NCBI GenBank assembly: GCA_000155695.1
Contig: DS990592.1
Location: forward strand, 2,837,973-2,901,972
Direction: 5' to 3'
Source of the DNA: Verrucomicrobiia bacterium DG1235
GTDB taxonomy: Bacteria > Verrucomicrobiota > Verrucomicrobiia > Opitutales > Opitutaceae
Length of the DNA stretch: 64,000 nucleotides
A program made the translations under genes and the position numbers. The notes below the pieces were generated by a model that saw only the letters and a program-made list of their open reading frames with translations, was not told the origin of the DNA and made no database searches. Of the stretch, positions 61,284-64,000 are shown piece by piece; positions within the stretch are counted from its first letter, which is position 1; the number at the start of each line of letters is the position of its first letter.

Positions 61284-63238
61284 TAATTTTTGACGCGAAA
61301 TTGATCGAAAGTCTTGATAATTGGATCGAAAGTCTCGCCACGCTTCATAGCAGCTCGAACCTCTTTGCGCTCTTCCTCGTCGATCCACATCAGACCAAAC
61401 TGGTCCCATATATCCGTTACGCGAGCGTCAAAGGTTTCTGGATACTTCATCCAACGCCACATCCCTACGCGATAGTAGGACACCTTGTGAGCAGGAATAA
61501 ACGCCGCGTCGTCGTGAATGAGCTCCTGCAACTCCCACGAGATCTCCTTGATCTCATCAAGGTCGTTACTCTCGCGGTAGCGATCAATCATCTCATCCCA
61601 CTCAGGATAAGCCGTGATGGTAAGATTGTTCGTTGTTGGCTTCGGTTTCTTATCCTCGGTTAGAGCATTGTAAGAATGATAAAAGTCAAAGAATCGTGGA
61701 TACAGCTCAACGGATACATTGTAAGCCGTGATAATCATCTCATGATTCTTTTCCTGGCTCTGCTTGAACGCAGTCATGAGATCCAAATCCTTGATACGAA
61801 TCTCCAGTCCCGCCTTCGCCGCTTCTTCCTTCAGGATCGAAACATAGCCCTGCAGTGGAGGACGCCCATTGGTGAGCTCGATCGACAGGCGCTGTCCTTC
61901 GGAGTTTACAAGAACCCCATCCGCGCCGCGCTCGACAAATCCTGCCTTCGCAAAGCTCGCCAATGCCTTCTCCACCGAAAACTCACGCGCCTTCACCTTC
62001 GGATTCTGATAATCTCCATAGCCTTCCGCCCAAGAGTTAGAGCGCTCGTAGTCGCCACGGAACACTTGATCAATCGCGAGATCGAAGTTCAAAGCGTACG
62101 CGATGCCGACGCGGATATCCTTGTTGCTGAGCAAAGGCTTAGACTTGTTTAGCCAAACACCCCAGTTCGGACGCGGCTTATCAGTGTAGAAAACATACTT
62201 CCCAACATAGCCCTTTTGCACGACTTCGTCGGTGTTGGGCAACTTAAGATGCCAGAATTCCGGAAGCGTTAGAGCGAAATAGTCCAACTCTCCCTTCTTG
62301 AAAGCCTCGAGGGCCTTGTCTTGGTCTCGAATCGTAGTGAAGACGCGCTTGTCTGGATTGAAGCGATTTCTCCAGAAACGTTTATCGTCAGCCCACCAGT
62401 CTTTCACACGAGTTACCGCGATAGTGCGGCCCTTCTTGATATCCTTCTCAAGCACCACATACGGACCAGCAGTCGGCTCGAAAGTCCACTGGTAGCGGGT
62501 AGTAAAGTCCTCGCCATAATCCTTGTAATGATGGCTCGGCACAGGACGCACGTCCTCTTCGAACAAACGGAAAATGTCAGGCTTGGCCTCCTTCACCCCA
62601 ATCGAAATCGTGTAGTCGTCATACTTGGTAACGTTCGTGTAAGTCGCCCCCATCGTGTACCAGTTCGTCGACCATGGCTCCTGGTGGAAGCTCTGCTGCA
62701 TGAAATAGAACATGAACAAATAGTCGTCCGCAGTGATCTTTACCCCATCGGAATACTCTGCCTTGGGATCGAGCTTAAAGAAGACGCGCTTGTTCTCCCA
62801 ATCGATCGACCACGCCTCGCAAAGTCCGGGATAATACTCGCCTGGAATGTTTGGATGCGGATGCACCACGCGCATGCCGTAGTCGTCATTCAAAAACTTT
62901 CTAAATGCGCTGTTGGAGTCAGGTCCGATGATTCGCAAAGTACGCGGATAGGAAATTTGCCAATCGTAGAGAACGCCGCCGCGCTTGGCGTCAGGAGATG
63001 CGAATTCCGGTAGATCGCTCGAATCCTCCCAATCGATATCCGCCGGCAAGTCTTCCGGACTGGCGAAAACGAAAAAGTCGGGATGCTCCGCGTAGTACGC
63101 CTTGGCCTCCTCAAGCGCAGCTCCAGAACCGGCCTCGACCGCTTCCTCTTCTTTATCTCCGGAACAGCCAGCGAGAGTAAGCGCCAGAATGGCGACTGGT
63201 GCGGCAATCCAATTTCGTGTGCGTTTTGTACGTATCAT
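61283..63238 (-). CDS. yejA: YejA-like peptide-binding lipoprotein
   Basis: A 651-residue family 5 substrate-binding protein. A good ribosome site (GAGAGAGGAAATAAATG) precedes ATG 63238, and the lipobox is 'LTLAGC' (C25), so it is membrane-tethered. YejA-type marks are the long N-terminal part ('DAKRGGVLYDWQISYPRTLRIIGPDSNS'), 'SIDWENKRVFFKLDPKAEYSDGVKITADDYLFMFYFM', and 'LLSNKDIRVGIAYALNFDLAIDQVF'. In E. coli Yej imports microcin C and defensive peptides; the natural role is peptide import. It lies 14 bases after the permease gene and overlaps the ATPase gene start. Confidence 0.9.
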   Translation of the reverse strand: MIRTKRTRNWIAAPVAILALTLAGCSGDKEEEAVEAGSGAALEEAKAYYAEHPDFFVFASPEDLPADIDWEDSSDLPEFASPDAKRGGVLYDWQISYPRTLRIIGPDSNSAFRKFLNDDYGMRVVHPHPNIPGEYYPGLCEAWSIDWENKRVFFKLDPKAEYSDGVKITADDYLFMFYFMQQSFHQEPWSTNWYTMGATYTNVTKYDDYTISIGVKEAKPDIFRLFEEDVRPVPSHHYKDYGEDFTTRYQWTFEPTAGPYVVLEKDIKKGRTIAVTRVKDWWADDKRFWRNRFNPDKRVFTTIRDQDKALEAFKKGELDYFALTLPEFWHLKLPNTDEVVQKGYVGKYVFYTDKPRPNWGVWLNKSKPLLSNKDIRVGIAYALNFDLAIDQVFRGDYERSNSWAEGYGDYQNPKVKAREFSVEKALASFAKAGFVERGADGVLVNSEGQRLSIELTNGRPPLQGYVSILKEEAAKAGLEIRIKDLDLMTAFKQSQEKNHEMIITAYNVSVELYPRFFDFYHSYNALTEDKKPKPTTNNLTITAYPEWDEMIDRYRESNDLDEIKEISWELQELIHDDAAFIPAHKVSYYRVGMWRWMKYPETFDARVTDIWDQFGLMWIDEEERKEVRAAMKRGETFDPIIKTFDQFRVKN

Positions 63239-63252
63239 TTATTTCCTCTCTC

Positions 63253-64000
63253 CTACTGGTACAGGGTGAATTTCTTGGGATCGAAGGCCTCGCGAACGGC
63301 CTCCCCGATGAATGTGACAAGCAATAGTATAGTCACCATTGCAGAAAAGGTTGAGAGCACGATCCACGGAGCGTGCAAATTCGTGGTCCCTTGCTTCAGC
63401 AGTTCGCCCCAACTCGGAGTGGGCACGGGCAAGCCGAAGTTCAAAAAGTCGAGCGCCGTGAGGCCCGTAATCGCAGCTGCCACCGTGAAGGGAATAAAGG
63501 TGACGAGCGTCGAAAGCGAATTCGGCAACACATGCTTAAAGATGATCCGAGCATTCCCAGCTCCGAGCGCCTCTGCGGCCGCCACATAGTCGCGGGCCTT
63601 CTCTTTGTACGCCCCGGAACGCATGTAGAAAGTCATGCCTGTCCACGAAAAGGCGACCACGATTAGAAGCAGCTTCCAGAAATCCGGCGTCGTGACGGAG
63701 GCGACGATTATCACGACATACAGAAAGGGTATGTTCGACCAAATCTCGATAAGACGCTGGCCGATCAAATCGAACTTGCCCCCGAAATAACCCATCGAGC
63801 AACCAATGCCGACCCCGATCAAATAAACCAAGCTCACGTAGCCCGCCGAAAAATAAAGGACGATGCGGAATCCATAGACGAGTCGGGCGAGCACATCGCG
63901 AGCCGTCTTGTCGGTACCCAAGAAATGGCTCTCCGCAAAGGACGGCTTGAAAGGAGGATAGAGACCATCCTTAAAATCGCTCTCGTTCGGACCATAAGGG
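63253..64000 (-). CDS. yejE: YejE-like peptide ABC permease (5' end beyond window)
   Basis: At least 248 residues, open to the window edge. The first visible part 'PYGPNESDFKDGLYPPFKPSF' then 'HFLGTDKTARDVLARLVYGFR' is the conserved periplasmic entry of YejE/DppC permeases ('G-T-D-x-x-x-R-D'). Several helices follow, and the EAA loop 'AAAEALGAGNARIIFKHVLPNSL' marks the contact with the ATPases. The C-terminus 'LLLVTFIGEAVREAFDPKK' is typical of the family. It is followed by yejA after 14 bases. A partner YejB permease is expected upstream, outside the window. Confidence 0.92.
   Translation of the reverse strand, partial: PYGPNESDFKDGLYPPFKPSFAESHFLGTDKTARDVLARLVYGFRIVLYFSAGYVSLVYLIGVGIGCSMGYFGGKFDLIGQRLIEIWSNIPFLYVVIIVASVTTPDFWKLLLIVVAFSWTGMTFYMRSGAYKEKARDYVAAAEALGAGNARIIFKHVLPNSLSTLVTFIPFTVAAAITGLTALDFLNFGLPVPTPSWGELLKQGTTNLHAPWIVLSTFSAMVTILLLVTFIGEAVREAFDPKKFTLYQ

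Noticed and set aside
61284-61409. N-terminal extension of the DppD-like ATPase
   Set aside because: The added 42 residues overlap the end of yejA and do not resemble the family; the TAATG overlap at 61283 fits better.

Overview
The window looks like chromosomal DNA of a marine Verrucomicrobium of the Opitutae type (Pelagicoccus/Puniceicoccales-like). This is inferred from gene content, not from a marker gene: many FG-GAP/UnbV proteins, vanadium-haloperoxidase-like proteins, a Reg_prop/Y_Y_Y sensor kinase, secreted proteins carrying 'DLxxW...FYRV' segments, and strongly C-ending codon use. I found no rRNA, tRNA, CRISPR array, insertion sequence or prophage. The right end is a minus-strand peptide-transport operon and the left end a partial YeeE/YedE gene; both are cut by the window edges.

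Layout. 0-5.5 kb: YeeE-like fragment, small exported protein, GH5 glycosidase, PPK2, phosphoribosyltransferase-like protein, M28 peptidase. 5.5-13.3 kb: a large periplasmic-propeller sensor kinase followed by a 1433-residue fusion of FG-GAP repeats, UnbV, an Ig-like domain and a vanadium-haloperoxidase-type domain. 13.9-18.2 kb: hybrid histidine kinase, porin and a short PstS-like binding protein, closed by a clear terminator. 18.4-23.5 kb: MoxR ATPase, DUF58 and transglutaminase operon. 23.5-32.4 kb: EamA transporter, a 1770-residue exported protein built from degenerate modules of about 200 residues, and divergently a His/Cys-repeat plus TPR protein. 32.4-36.7 kb: MscS channel, then a tightly overlapping operon (DUF4174, GPH transporter, atypical SDR, lipocalin). 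36.9-41.3 kb: AttEFGH-like set (ATPase, permease, CrtC/AttH-like lipocalin fold). 42-54 kb: several FG-GAP/UnbV proteins, a TPR protein, a LytS/LytTR two-component pair, a stand-alone vanadium-haloperoxidase-like protein and a second large FG-GAP/UnbV protein. 54-56.2 kb: an RCC1-repeat protein of different codon style, a small membrane protein and a zincin-like protein. 56.2-64 kb: M16 peptidase and a Yej/Dpp-like peptide ABC operon.

How genes work together. The haloperoxidase-like domain and the FG-GAP/UnbV architecture are fused at 9.0-13.3 kb and encoded side by side at 49.1-54.0 kb, which suggests one functional unit. Overlapping ATGA or TAATG junctions define four coupled operons. Binding protein, porin and sensor kinase form one likely nutrient-sensing module.

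DNA-level features not explained by genes are among the most interesting parts. Ten G-poor heptamer repeat arrays lie between 18 and 52.5 kb; three run in register up to start codons and five lie inside one gene. There is a perfect 42-bp palindrome at 48826-48867, a set of REP-like elements, and a GTATCCR word that is common in all reading frames. All counts were made by eye and need computation.
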